The translations under genes and the position numbers were made by a program. A stretch of 64,000 nt of DNA. Origin: Crotophaga sulcirostris. Its lineage: Eukaryota > Chordata > Aves > Cuculiformes > Crotophagidae. Positions within the stretch are counted from its first letter, which is position 1. Each line of letters opens with the position of its first letter. The notes beneath the pieces are model-generated. The model was not told the DNA's origin, did no database searches, and saw only the letters and a list, made by a program, of their open reading frames with translations. This document shows, piece by piece, positions 28,201 through 41,167 of this stretch. Where the stretch lies: the NCBI GenBank assembly GCA_013397455.1, contig VYZB01000095.1, positions 1,638,355 through 1,702,354 of the forward strand. The letters are read 5' to 3'.

Positions 28201-29099
28201 TTTTATTCCCAATGATGCCAGTGGCATGCAAGGCTTACTGACTGGTAACAATGTCTTATCTTTAGAGAGTCTAAGAAAAATCACGTAAAACCAAAAGCGC
28301 ACAGGGAGATCTAGGGACCAGGAATAGCTCTGTATTATTAAAACACATTTCAAAATGCTGAAAGCAAACAACAAACCCAGTTTTATTATTGCATTTGGAA
28401 GTTTCCTTTTATAACAAATCATAAATAAGCACCCTTTATAAAATCTGAAGCCACTTGAAGTTTATCTGGATTCCAGGTTCATTTTTGTTCCCATATCTAT
28501 TTTCAAGACTTTCTGTGATATAATGCTTAAATTGATAATTACTGGGGATGTATAGAAGTAGAACTGCAGGAGCTGGGCAAGTTTTCATGTTACTGACCTG
28601 CACAATTTTTTAACACCTCCTGGGACTGATAGCTGCAAATGAAACACTATTAAGATTTGGATTTAATACCTTCACAAGTTAAAAGCTCAGGTCCTTAATT
28701 TTTTTAAATGTTATTGTGCTTTACAGATCACGACTGACCTGAAAGGTAAGCAACTAACACTCGTACAGACAGAGTCCCATGAACAGAATCCAGCCTCATT
28801 CATGTTTTATGCCTTAAAATAACTTGGTTACAGTTTTGGATAAAAATCTAAGCCACAACTTGAAAAATCAACTGAAATTCATATATATTTTAAGGAAATC
28901 TAACCTGTGTCACAATCTCGTATGTGTAAAGTACTGCACTGTTCATAATCATAACTAATTTATGCAGAGAAGCTGAGAAAAAGAGCACTTTTGTCAGCCC
29001 AAAGTTGGATGTTCACTGTAGGCCAAATAATAAAACAACAATATCTTATATTGCCCTGACATATTACTGAAATGTCCATGTACTTTTCAAGATAATAGA

Positions 29100-29133
29100 G
29101 ATATGAAAATATTAGCGATATGAAAATATTAGC
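29100..29133 (+). repeat. Perfect 17-bp tandem duplication
   Basis: The unit 'gatatgaaaatattagc' occurs twice head to tail (29100-29116 and 29117-29133) with no mismatch. The identity suggests a recent slippage or duplication event. Confidence 0.9.
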
Positions 29134-32100
29134 ATGCAGAAAATAAATGTGTTAAAAGAAGACTTGTTGTAAATTCAGTTGGATACAACTCTTGAGGAGA
29201 GGAAACATGTAATACCCTACTTACTTTCCTTTAAAATTCTGCACTCTAAACCTACCTAAATTAGAGCAGTATCTATCATCGATTATGTCATTCCACAGAT
29301 ATATGGTCTTCAGATGGTTTGTCATAATTCTACTGGTGATACTACACAGCAGACACATAAGTATCAGTCAAGATGATACAATTTTCCAACTACTACAAGT
29401 CAAGCAAGTATTTCCTCAGCCTTCTGGGACAACCTTTCCTGTAGATAGATGACACCAGACTGTGATGTATGGACTGAAACAAAGCAGTTCCTCACAGGCC
29501 TCTATTATGCCTTTACCCTGGTTTTGATCCTGGCTCTAATCCCTATGGGAAAGATGGGTACTTAAATACCTGAAGTCGACTGAAATCAGGGGATCAAGAG
29601 CCTGAATTCTAGTAACACCTGGCCTTCTGTCTTTACAGCCCAAAATTCTCCACCACCTCCATCTCTTTTGATTTTCTTTTTAATCGTATCAGCTTTACAT
29701 TATTGAATGCTTTTGGGGATTTGCCTTTGCATTTTATTTCATTTTGTCTTTGCATTTATTGCATTTTACTGCTCACATTATCCCCATAATTGAAATAATT
29801 TCTGCCTCTGCTCAAGCTTGCTGTGGTGAGAATTAGCTCCAACATTGAGTGTACTTCTTCCTTTGGCATATTATGGCATCAAACCACTTTCCTGTCTTTC
29901 AAATCTGCCTCAGTTTGAATTTCACCACTGGCATAGATGAGATGACTAATCCAATTTCCCTCTATGCAGAGAGTGCTCTTGTAGTTCTTTCTGCACTTTT
30001 TCCGAGAATAGTCATCATTTAATGCCCCGTTATCTTAGATGGCACTCATTTAGTGGTTTATTAAGCAGTAATTTAGCAGCCTGTTATCAGTTCCTACTAT
30101 AGCTAGGAAAAATTTGCAATCCAAGTATGCGAGATTTCTGCAGAATTACAGTATTTTTGTGATTTTTGGATTAGAGAAAAATTACAGAAAAGTAATATAT
30201 ATGAAATGTTTTCCTTGCATTTCATTATTGTCCTTGCACTAAAGCTCCCATCAAGCTATTCAGAATGTAGATTGCCTGATCTCTATTTCTGTTTCCAGCC
30301 CAAGCAGTGAAACTGTACAAAATTGCAGACAGCACGATGGACTGAGATAAGTGTAAGGAAGTCCTAAGCCTGGACTCAGTTCTTCTGCCTGCACTCATAC
30401 TGTCCTTCCTGTAAGGTTTCCAGCAGGCGAGAAGGCATAAGCCTTAGATTAGTTTTTGTGAGCTTCTAAAAAAGCAGGGAGTTTAAATGAAATGATGGGC
30501 AAGAGTGGAAACCAAATTGTGCCTAAGCATTAAACACACTAGCACAGAGGCATCAGCGTAAATCCCAGCTGGAAAAATGGTTTTGCAAAATAATTTTGAT
30601 GATAACAAAGCCAAAGATTTGATTTGAAATTACACCTTTTAAGATCTGAGTGAAAATAAAATAGTTTTTATTAATAAATAATTCCTCTTTCTTAAAATTT
30701 CCAGATTACTACAAATAATGAAGGATAAAAGGAAGCAGCTAATACGTTAATAAGATGCGAGCCAGCTAAACTGGCAATGGCAACTGAGCAGGTACCAGGG
30801 ATGTGCAATTTTTCTTATTTGCCTATGAAAAGCATTTCTGGTTCTGGTTTCCCTCTGGAAACGTATGCACAAGAGACAAGAGGACAAATCATACAAAATC
30901 TCACGAAGTGGCACATTACCCTACACTCTACAGACTCTTCTCTGGAGTGAGTGCCTGAAGAAGAATTACCTAAAGAAAAATGTGTTTTGGACTACTGCCA
31001 TTTATAGCAGTATAGCATTTAAATTATGTCAGACACTAATATTAGAAAGGAAGAGGACCTGTATTAAAGGCACCTTTCCAATTTGCACCAGGTTTTTCAG
31101 CCTACTAATGTGGCCAGCAATGTTTCCACTTCATGTATACCTGGCTCCAAGCCCTGCGATTGTCAGGTTAACCCTGCCTACTGAACTCTTCCCTTTCTGT
31201 CTCTGCTCCAAAGTAGAATTTCAGTGAAGTCCTATCAGCCTGTGGCTTTTTTTCCTTCTTTTAGTTTTGTTTTGTTTTGCTATTTATGCTGTCATTTTTT
31301 TGAGAATAGATCAGATAAAGGTCATTTTTTACTTGAATGGAAAAGAACAGTAATTTGACAGCAAGAAATTCTCAGCATGCCGTACATCATAAATGTTGAT
31401 ATTAGCTCCTTTAAAAGAGAGACTAGAGACAAAAATTGCCCAAGCAACTCAATTGCTAGCAGTTATTTTCCGAAAAATAAGCATTTATAAAGTTATGTTT
31501 GTGGTTTTTGCTAAATTTTAGAATACCATGACTGAAAAGAGTTTATTTGTATTTGGTCAGAAAAAGATCGTCATGAAGATATTAAATAGTTACAAAAGAC
31601 GATGGCTTCAAATGGTGTCTTTTAGCTGATCTATAATCATTTGCTTTGGCAATTTTATTCAAGAACATTAGCACTGATCGCTTATGCTGTGTTCCTAATT
31701 ATTTCTGAAACATTGTGCTGTTGCTCATGCTGAAATGCATAACGAGCAAAGCGGTAGGTTAGTTCGAAATGCAATGTTCTAACTGGTTTTTAATCAATGA
31801 GTGATAATGATGGCTTGTGTTTTGACTTTCACTGTTTAATTGCCAGTAATAAAGCAGATCTTAGTTGATGATATTAAATAGAGTTCAGTTTCATTTGTCT
31901 CTGTTTATTCTGTTTATTTTAGAAGTGCCTTGGAGCTTTCACTGCTTGACACAATAACAAAATATACAATGCTAATTATATTTTGGTTGCCTAATATTTT
32001 CCACAATAGAGGATTATGACGCCCTTTCATGGTGAGCTATTGCACCTCACTGTTTTCAGCAGGTTTTTGAAATGCAGTAGCTGTCTAATGATAAAGCTAT

Positions 32101-35100
32101 GCTCCATGAAATTCCAACCAGATTTTTCTGAGATACAGACTGTTCGAATCACCGTTTAAATTCTGCTGTTTATGATAGTCGTAATATTTTTTGCCAGGAT
32201 GCCAAAATAACAATTAAACATAGATATTCTAAAGGTGAGGCAGATCTGCAGTTGATGCTACACAAGGAAGCATATCTCATCAAACCAGCCATACTGGCTT
32301 GAAATAAAGGTGTATCCAACTGATTACCTGACACTCAGCCAAAAGCAGACTATAAGTGCATGTATCTTGAATACTATATTGTATATTCCTTTCCTTTGTA
32401 CTACTTGCAATGCCCAAAGCAGAGCTGAACGATTTTTCTGTTCAGGATAACAGACACAATTAAGCAAAATGCCCTGGGAGGAAAAAAGTGTGTCATACAC
32501 CACACACCAGGCAGTATTCCTCTATTTATATGGCAATAGATAGGGCTAAGAATGAAAGTGAAGAGACCTTTCTGCTTGACCCTTGAGTTTCTTCACTGGC
32601 TGATAGTCAATTTTGCAATAGACTGCACCTGATTTTTGGCCAAGAAAGACCATTTTTTTGTTCAAATTTAAGTTCCAAATTCAGTTTCAATCTACTAAAC
32701 TGATGTCAATACTGTGATGATAACCATATGTAAACCAGTCAGTCAATACAATAAACATTTCGATAATATACTGCCTGATTCATTTAATTTCAATCATGAT
32801 CTGCCTTCAGTTTAAGATGTTATAAATATCTTTTGCATTCCTCTTCAATTATATGTAAGAAAATAAAGATCTTTTTAATCTTGCCTGGTTTGACATTACC
32901 TTAATTGCTTAAGATGATTTATTTTCCAAGATTTTATTCCTAAATTATCAATCATCTGAAAGTAAGAAGTAGGTGGCAGCCTGAAATTTCTATATCAGAT
33001 CTTCCTGTGCCCTGAGGATTTTTGCTCTGGTAGTAATTTGGACTACAAAAATAAATTATCTCCACATGTTTTTTTATTATCTTCATGATCTCTATTATTT
33101 CTACGCATTTTTCCAGAATATAAACCATTTTAACTACATACAGAACCATTCCTGATGTCAAGTTCTTACAGCTAGTTCCTCACTAACTTCATTCATGCTT
33201 GTCATTTAAAGCCTAGCAGGAAAAGTAAGCATCTATGAAGCAGCCATTTTTTCCCAGTTATTCAAAGTAAATAAGCAAAATTTAAACAACATGTACACAG
33301 AGTTTAAATATCCAACTGTAATTTAAGTGCCCTATAATGGTGATTCTATCTAGCTTTCTACAAGGTCTTGGACTCATAATACTGCAAAAATCAAAGTACT
33401 ACTTCACATTACAACATGTTTCCAATTGAACATAAATGGGATTTACAAAGTGCACTGCCTGGAAAGAAAGAGGAATTGTTGTTTGCTTTATTATATTCAA
33501 ACTATTTGCAAACTAGCCTTGTCATTATTTCTTTTTCATACCAATTTCGCTGGAATTTTCCTTCTAAATATCTACCAGAAATAATGCAGCTATCATCAGT
33601 ATCCAGTAGGTATTGTACAGTGAACTGGTACATTTTCAAGGGGCAGAAATAGGGGTGCCATGAAACATGGTAAAGATTTTTGTAAATGAATTTGGAGATT
33701 AAAAGGTTTAGTTGTCCAAGATACCTCAGGCTAGCCAAGAACTGGAGCAGGGGAATAAGACAATTCAGTCTAACTCCTTGAAACCACTCAGATGGTTTAT
33801 CCTAACATAGAAAAAGAGAGAAAAGAGACAGAACTATCCATCCCCCTAGGTTTGCTCAGGATCTAGAGGAAGGAAGCCACGGAGCAATTCCCGTTTGTCT
33901 CTGTCTCCAGAGCCACTGGATGTAGGGCTGTAAAGTAAGATACTTAATGAAAAGACTGAAATGGATCTGAAATGGAGTTCAAAGTCTGGAAGAAATTTTT
34001 AAAAAATCTTTTTTTTTTTCTGTTTTGAATATAAGTAGTACTGTATCTTGCCAAGTTGTTATATATTTATTCAAGTTAGTGTTTCACTCTCCCCACCCTT
34101 TTCTGCAGAGCATCTATGAATAGTTGCAAGGGAGTTTTGGAGTCATCACACCAAACCCCAGATCTGAACACTAGCAGTGGAAAAAAACATCCGAGGTTAA
34201 TAAATAGTCATTCTCCTAAGACAGTAAATAATAGTTATCTTTTGCACCAAAAAAAAGTTACTGAGGAACAAACTGCTAGATTTATTTAACTGGCACGATA
34301 TTAAATGATATAGCTGTTATCTTTTCCTATAATGTAAATTATTGAATTAGGCCTTCAGTCAGTTTGGCAACAGTGCCAAATGAATATTATAACAGCACAA
34401 TGCAACAAACAGTATCTGTCATCAAATCTAGGTTCACTTATAACTCAAATTACAGTGAACAAAATGCTTGTGCAGTAGATTGGAAAAGGCTCATTATTAT
34501 TTATTCATCTTGTCTAGTAACACAAAAACTAATGAAATTTCATTGAGAAGAGTACACGTCAGGATTACTATACATCATAAAGATGCATTCCTCTAGCTTC
34601 ATTGTGGATATTTGTCTCCGTAATTAGATGTCTGTTTTACGATAGTTCTGGATCTGAAGGACATGACCAAGTTCATGACATAAAACAAATCACTTGAACA
34701 AATGAAAGACTTCCTTTATCGTGTCTACCTCTTGCACAATGGCACAAAAGTCTTCAGAAAATCTTTCCATGTCAATGAAGTCCTGCACAGTTAGTGATAC
34801 TAGCATTATCGCTTACACTGCTTTAATAAATTAAAATATTACATTGTTACTGTAGTTCACACATTGGTATATTTATAGCCCCTATACCTCCTCATGCCTT
34901 TACACATATCTCCACAATGATTTGTTCATAAATCTGGGTTAATCTGTAGCCAAAAGTGAAAATTAGTGAAGCTCCATTGAATGCTATCCAGAATGCATCA
35001 GCTATGGACAATTTTCCTTCACTGTGCTTTGAACTTCTAGATTGGACTCTTTCAGGAATATTTTGGTTTTGTACTGAATGAAGTTGGTATCATGTAGATC

Positions 35101-36074
35101 TGAAGTAAGAGTTTGATTGCCGTACTCAGTATGATATTATGAGAAACATCCCATTTTGACGTTTAGAGATTTATCATTAATTATTTTGGAATTAGAATGC
35201 ATGTATCTGTTAGATCAAAAGGCAGATGGGTAATAAATTCACTGATACCCAATTATGTTCACAGAAATTTAGCTCAAAGTGCTGAACAATACTGGTTAAC
35301 ATAATAGAACTGTTAAAAATGTTTGAAGCATCAGATTTTGACAAAATCTTTTGTCAATATGTATATTTAATTGAAAAAGGCTCACAGTTCAAGAATATGG
35401 TTGGTTTTGCATAATATTTCCTTACCTGTGATATATTACGCCCTAATATTATGTGCTAGATTCTGGCAATCCTGGCAGGTGATTATATTAGTAATTAAAG
35501 TCATACTTTATACATTTATTGTTTGTTTTAACACCCAAGTACTTCAGGAAAATGTACAGTTTGTATATAACCTGAGTGCATTGCTTGCCACATTAGTCCC
35601 TGATCACACTACCTACACTGCCACATGGGTTATGTTTAGATAACATTGGAATATTTGAATAATTTTTTAAAGGAATAAAATTTAGGGATACAAAATTATT
35701 CTTACTGAAGATATTTAAAATTTCTGCACCATTTGCCAGGTATGAAGGAGTCATAACTTAAATCCAGACCGTGGTTCTCCAGGTGAGATGCAAGCAACCT
35801 CCATACATCACACACAGGAAGTGGGGACAAAGCAAGGCAGGTGCTTAGGGTGGTGGCTCCAGCTCTGCTGATGGAAATTGGCAGGTTCACAGCTACACCT
35901 CCTTTCATCTGCTTACACTCACTGTTTTTCAAATCTGCAAGGAAGAGGGATCACTATCTTACTGTTTCCCAGATGAAAGGGATGCCTTGCACTGTTGACT
36001 GTCATTTTATAGACAGCTTTGTATATAAAATCTGGGTTCAAACGCCAAGCTTCAATTCATTACTGAGAGTTTCT

Positions 36075-36103
36075 CTGACTTCAGCAGGGCCAGGACTTCA
36101 CCC
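36075..36103. repeat. Possible degenerate ancient dispersed repeat
   Basis: The core 'ctgacttcagcagggccagg' followed by 'acttcaccc' resembles the shorter motifs at 7309 and 19231. It is likely a remnant of an old interspersed repeat. The family is not identified. Confidence 0.3.
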
Positions 36104-39100
36104 TGCATACCTCCTTGATGCCTACCTTTCTCCCTACATCAGAGTCAGCTAAGTGTCTTTCTGGTTTTGGTGTCTGATAACAGAGACAATGTGAAATTTC
36201 ATCACTGCTCCCAACTTGACTTTTTCAATAGAAGCTGAAACTTGAAAGGAGACCCATGTCTCTCGAGCTCTGTACTTCAATGTCTGAAGGGAGAAAACAC
36301 ATGAAGGTTGAAGGCCCTTAGGGAAAATCCTACAGGTTTTATGTTGCTTCTGACTGCTCAAACCTATAACTTCTTTTCTGGTCTCCTTTTCTCTGTATGC
36401 AAGTCTCTTCCTTCACTCTCTGATTGAGAACTGAATGTCATTGAGAGGGAGAAGAGGGAAGCCTGTAGTACTGACAAGTTGTTTTTCTTTTTGTAGAATG
36501 CTTTTCATGATCCTTTTCTGCTGCCTCTTTTCCCATCTTCTCTTTCAGTGTTAATATCTCATGCTTTGAACTGATGTGTGTTACTTTACACTTTCCTGTT
36601 AGCAAACAGTGCCTCATCCATTACCTCTCATTTTGCATCTGTCACGCTCATTAGAGTCCTTGAGCTACCTGGTCCAGGCTTTTGATGAGGAAAATAATCA
36701 TTTCGTTCTCCTTCTGACAAGATTCAATCAAAAGTCCCAATGTTATTTGCAGGGAAAGAGTCAATCCCATTTAAAAATCTGTGGGCCGTACAAATTCCCT
36801 CTCTTCCAATTAAAACTTACTAATGTCTTCAGCTGTGAGGAAAATTAAACAGATTTTGAAGTCATTTGGATTTTTCATATTTTTTCTACCCATGGTGTCA
36901 TTACAAGGAGGAAGTCTCTAACTCACCTGTCCTATCCTTTTTGCTAGAAATGACAGGTGTTTTACTATCAAGCTGATTTAAAAGAGGCCTCTTAATCAGG
37001 TGTCAGCTTTGGCCCATAAAGTCATATTAATGTTTTGGATCAGATATGAAGCTCCATCTAAGGCATATTAAGAAAGATTCATTAGAAACTCACTACCTCT
37101 GGAATTTACAGCCTTCTTGGAACTTAATAGCCTGGATAAATTCCTCCTTATCTGGTTTGCTTATGTGAATTATAGCAGGTTTGTATTTAGAAGCTTTCTA
37201 GAGTACAGGTTTTACCATTAATCTGGCCTCTCTATTCTTACAATCTTCAGCAAGGATACTCTAATATGCTACATACACACCTGTCTAGGCAGCAGCACAA
37301 ACCCCCTATGCTTACTGCATGAGCCCAAGTGAGGACAGAATAGCCCTAGTCCATCGCTTCTTTGGGATTCCTCAGTGCAAGCTGGGACCTCAGCTGTGTG
37401 TCCTACAGCACAAAGAACTAATTTCTATGCACCTCCACAAAACATCACATCAACAGAAATAATCATAGCAGCTGTGAATACTATACCTTTTTTGTCCTTA
37501 AATAAGGAATCCTCTTGATTTTGTCTATTTGGAAGAGATTCACACAGACAAACTAAAAGCCTTATGTGGTGTTCCTCTACAAATGGAACATGATGTTTTC
37601 AAGGAAACTTCCAGTTTCACCAAACAGAATGTATCTGATACTATATTTGACATGACCACCACAGCCCAATATAACTAACTATTGCCCATAAAACAATTAG
37701 AGGAAAGCACTGTGATATCCTCTGATGATACATAATTATGAAAAAAAATAGGGTACCTCCTCTTCCATTGGCATTGTGTTAATCTCTATATTGGCTGAAG
37801 ACAATATCATATAATGAATAAAGAAACATTGATTCATTTTCATACTTTAGATTTGGATTCAGAATAGCATAATTACGGTCTTTATGGAGATCAAAATGAT
37901 TTCGTATCATAAAAAAATACATCTTCTTGTAGTATGTTTCATAACAAGAGTTTATATTTGCTTTCAAGCACCATGCTGAGGATTCACACAAAATTTTATG
38001 TATAAAAATGGTACATTTAATCAAACATTCATATCCGAATAGATTAGAAAATTATGAATTATTTAAATCTTAACAAAAGTAAACAGTCCTACAAAGATTC
38101 ATTTGTCATATGTATCTCTGGAGAAATCATGGTGACTGATATTGAATCTGGAGGACAGGGGAGAAATATATGGCAATTCTCTATACGAAACACAAAAGAA
38201 TGCATCAGGAAATTAGAAATGACCAGTGTGACCTTCTCTATAAATAAGAGATGGACTCATAGTACACCACTGGCTCTGAAAGTGCACATCATTTCTCACA
38301 AATTTGATGTTATTCTCTGTTGCAGATCAGGCAGCAAGAAAAGGATATTAAAGAAAACAAAATGATAGCATGAAGCCACTTTTACTAAAATTCACTAACA
38401 ATATTTTTATGATAGTGATTGCAACAGGCCTACTGTTAGGGTACATGTAAACTAGTGTGTCCTTATTCAACACTGCTGTATTAAGGACACTGAAAGGGGA
38501 TACAAAACCAAGATGTTCAAAAGTCTGAGTGACAAATGAGTCTAAATTCCATTAGAATTCTTCCTGGGAATTTAATTCCAGATTTTCCAAAATATTTACA
38601 TTTTTTCAGATAAATAAGAGAATTTTATGTACGTTAAGTAGCTCACTACTGTTAATTTCAGGCCCACCCAGCTACACTGATTTTGAAAATGGAATGCCAA
38701 TCCCCAGGTCATTTTGATGCTTTAGGAAAGCTTTTCACTAGTGGTTCAGGGGAGGTAATGACTAACAGGTTAAGGAAATTAACCCAGAAAGAAACTATTA
38801 AACATGCCTACCAAAGAAAAGACAAGTCAAAAGATCAATTGTAGAAACAGTAGAAAACAAAAAGGCTTAAGGTTTAGCAAGAGATTAAAAAGTGAAGAGT
38901 AACAGGAAAAGAAACAAAGATAATTTAACTATATCCAGCCACCATCTCTGAGAGGCTCTCTGCCTGTCCTGCATGGTTTGCTGAACTAATTGTTTTCTAC
39001 TCCACTACCCACAATAAGAAAGACTACCATAAGAAATAGTCCTAGTTCGCTTTAGAATCATTTGATTCTGAAAGTATGAAATAAAAGAAACATAATTTGT

Positions 39101-41040
39101 GGTCTAAGGTCAATATTAGTAAATGTGTAGTCCTTCGAGTCAGAAAGCTGGCAGAGTAAGGTACGAGTTATTTATTCTTTCCTACAACATCTTGCTCTAT
39201 GAGTAAAGACCTCAGGAAGAACCACAACGTAAGGAATAATAATAATAAAAAAAATTGATTTAAGCTCTGGACAGAGGTAAGGGCTGAAACACACGCTTAT
39301 TTTTAGGTATTTTAGTAACCTCACCAAAAGCAAACAGCAAGGCCACACCATGTCTTGAATGTAGTTCAGCAGCAGTATCTTCCATTGGGCTTGCTTCATA
39401 TTTTCTGAGATTTTCACCTGCGTCCACTAGTTATGAATAAGTCATGAAATATTTGGAGTCTACTCTAAGTTCACGTATATTCTGCAAAGTTTAGCAGAAT
39501 GAAAAAGTTATTAGAAGTGATACTTTTTATGTTATTTACTGCATTTTACGGCCTGTTATGTCACTCATAACATCACATATAATGTTCTGCCAAGTTTAAT
39601 ATTTTATCTTCAAACCACAAGCCCATCTCAGCTTTTTACTGGTCTGACTTACTTTATATCCTAAACTGAGAGGATGTATTTTTCTTCCTAGTGTACCCAC
39701 GCTATCTCCTTTATAACATGACATATTCTTAAAATAAGATGTGTCTACCCAAACAGCTATTGTGCTACAAAACAAATCAATCTTTTTTGACTGCTACTTA
39801 GAATTTTACTCCAATTCTTTTGAAGGCTATTTCTCACAGGTATTGCTGATGAAAACATGCTCACAGCTAGGCTGACTTTGAGTTTCCAAAGGCTATACAG
39901 CGCAAATCAGGCTAACAGACACATACGAATGGACAACTCGATTAAGATATTGGGAAAACATTGAGATTGTCGAATGTCATCCTTAAAAAGGCTCCTGGTC
40001 AAAAAAGACCAGTATGAAACTTTTTTATTTGTTCATCACTTTCTAGAGTTTCGCCAGATGTTCTTTGCTTTAGATCCACTGAAGTAGAAAAGTCTGACTA
40101 CATTAATCAGCAGGTGTAACAAAAAGATGAAAGATGACAACCATGCTGATCTGGCTTTTTTTTAAATTTAGAGGAAATATAATAGATTGAAGTGTTCGAA
40201 AAGGAAGGGAGATGAATATGTATACAGCTGATAGCAGATACAGAGGATTTGATTTTTGGCATGGACTCTGCACAGCTGCCTATGGCTCTGCAGAAGGTGC
40301 TTAGCTTGAAAGGGCGCCAGTGGTCAGAGTTGACCTGGCTGGGGCAATGAAGCTTGGGGAACTGCCTGAGGGCACACACTGAGTTAATGCATTGGGACAA
40401 CTGATCATCTTTAGAGATGCAGGAGGAGACTGCTGGTGTCAGTAGAGCAAGACTTATTTACTGCAACTGAGAAAAGCCTTGGAACACAGCCCCACCACAA
40501 CATACCTCCTGATATAGAAGTTATTTGTTGGTTTGCTAGAGGGGCTAGCTCTACCTCTCTCATGCTATGTGTGCTCATGGACCGCATGGAAATGTTTGTG
40601 TTGCCAGAGTTTGGCTGCAGCCAGTGAGCTGCTTATCTTTCAACAGGTGATGTGAGGCTGACACATTCATTTCACATTGTGAGCAGGGAGGTAGAAGCAC
40701 CAGAGACAGCCACTTCATCCTTTCCTGCTTCCAGTCTCATGAGCATGAGGTACATGGGGGATATTTAATAGATGGCCACATAGCTTTCATAGGAAATATG
40801 CAAAGAAGCTAGTTTTCACTGTCTCTTGCAAAATAAATCAACAGCATCTGGGATACGTGATTTTATTATCAATCAGGCTTGAAATATTTCCTTCTTAATA
40901 ACCAAAATATCTGGAGCTGGATTCTCTTCTGAAAATAATAGCAGACCCTGACATTTGACCCAAAGCAAAGGACAACAAAGGACACTTGTGTGTAAGGTCA
41001 CACTAAAGATGACTAATCTTAAATTGTTTTTCTTCCACAG

Positions 41041-41167
41041 GGGAAGAAACCCTTCGTGGTCCTATTTTTATCCAAGAGCCATATGATATCACTTATTCCA
41101 TGGGCTCAGCAAAACCAGAAATCCTACTGAACTGTACAGCTAAAGGATATCCACTCCCATACTACAG
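41041..41167 (+). CDS. CNTN6: CNTN6 exon, first half of Ig-like domain 1
   Basis: Internal coding exon of a contactin, a GPI-anchored neuronal cell-adhesion protein of the immunoglobulin superfamily that acts at the outer face of the plasma membrane. The acceptor is a T-rich tract ending in tcttccacag at 41040; the donor is ctacag|gtgaag. The exon is 127 nt: two bases finish a split codon, then 41 codons begin EETLRGPIFIQEP, and the last AG starts a split Arg codon. The first Ig-fold cysteine is at 41133-41135 in LLNCTAKGYP, and NCT there is also a possible glycosylation sequon. GPIFIQEP and GYPxPYYRW are conserved contactin features. The spacing from GPIFIQEP to the cysteine and the GYP form favour contactin-6 over CNTN3, CNTN4 and CNTN5. 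It joins the exon at 47971 in frame. The mature N-terminus is near the start of this exon, so a separate signal-peptide exon must lie upstream. Confidence 0.92.

Larger units (their letters stand above)
18046..41040. other. Non-coding sequence, inferred CNTN6 5' intron or flank
   Basis: About 23 kb without a supportable gene. The longest open frame (30865-31227 plus, 120 codons) has no recognisable domain and no credible splice or homology context. The region holds degenerate repeat-like motifs at 19231-19305 and 36075-36103, an ATT microsatellite at 25190-25204, a perfect 17-bp tandem duplication at 29100-29133 and a CpG-retaining block near 31568-31880. I found no CR1 copy here. Intron status is inferred from the exon at 41041. 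Confidence 0.6.

Noticed and set aside
30865..31227. 120-codon plus-strand open frame
   Set aside because: There is no recognisable domain, no promoter or splice context, and a composition like translated non-coding DNA. This length is expected by chance in 64 kb.
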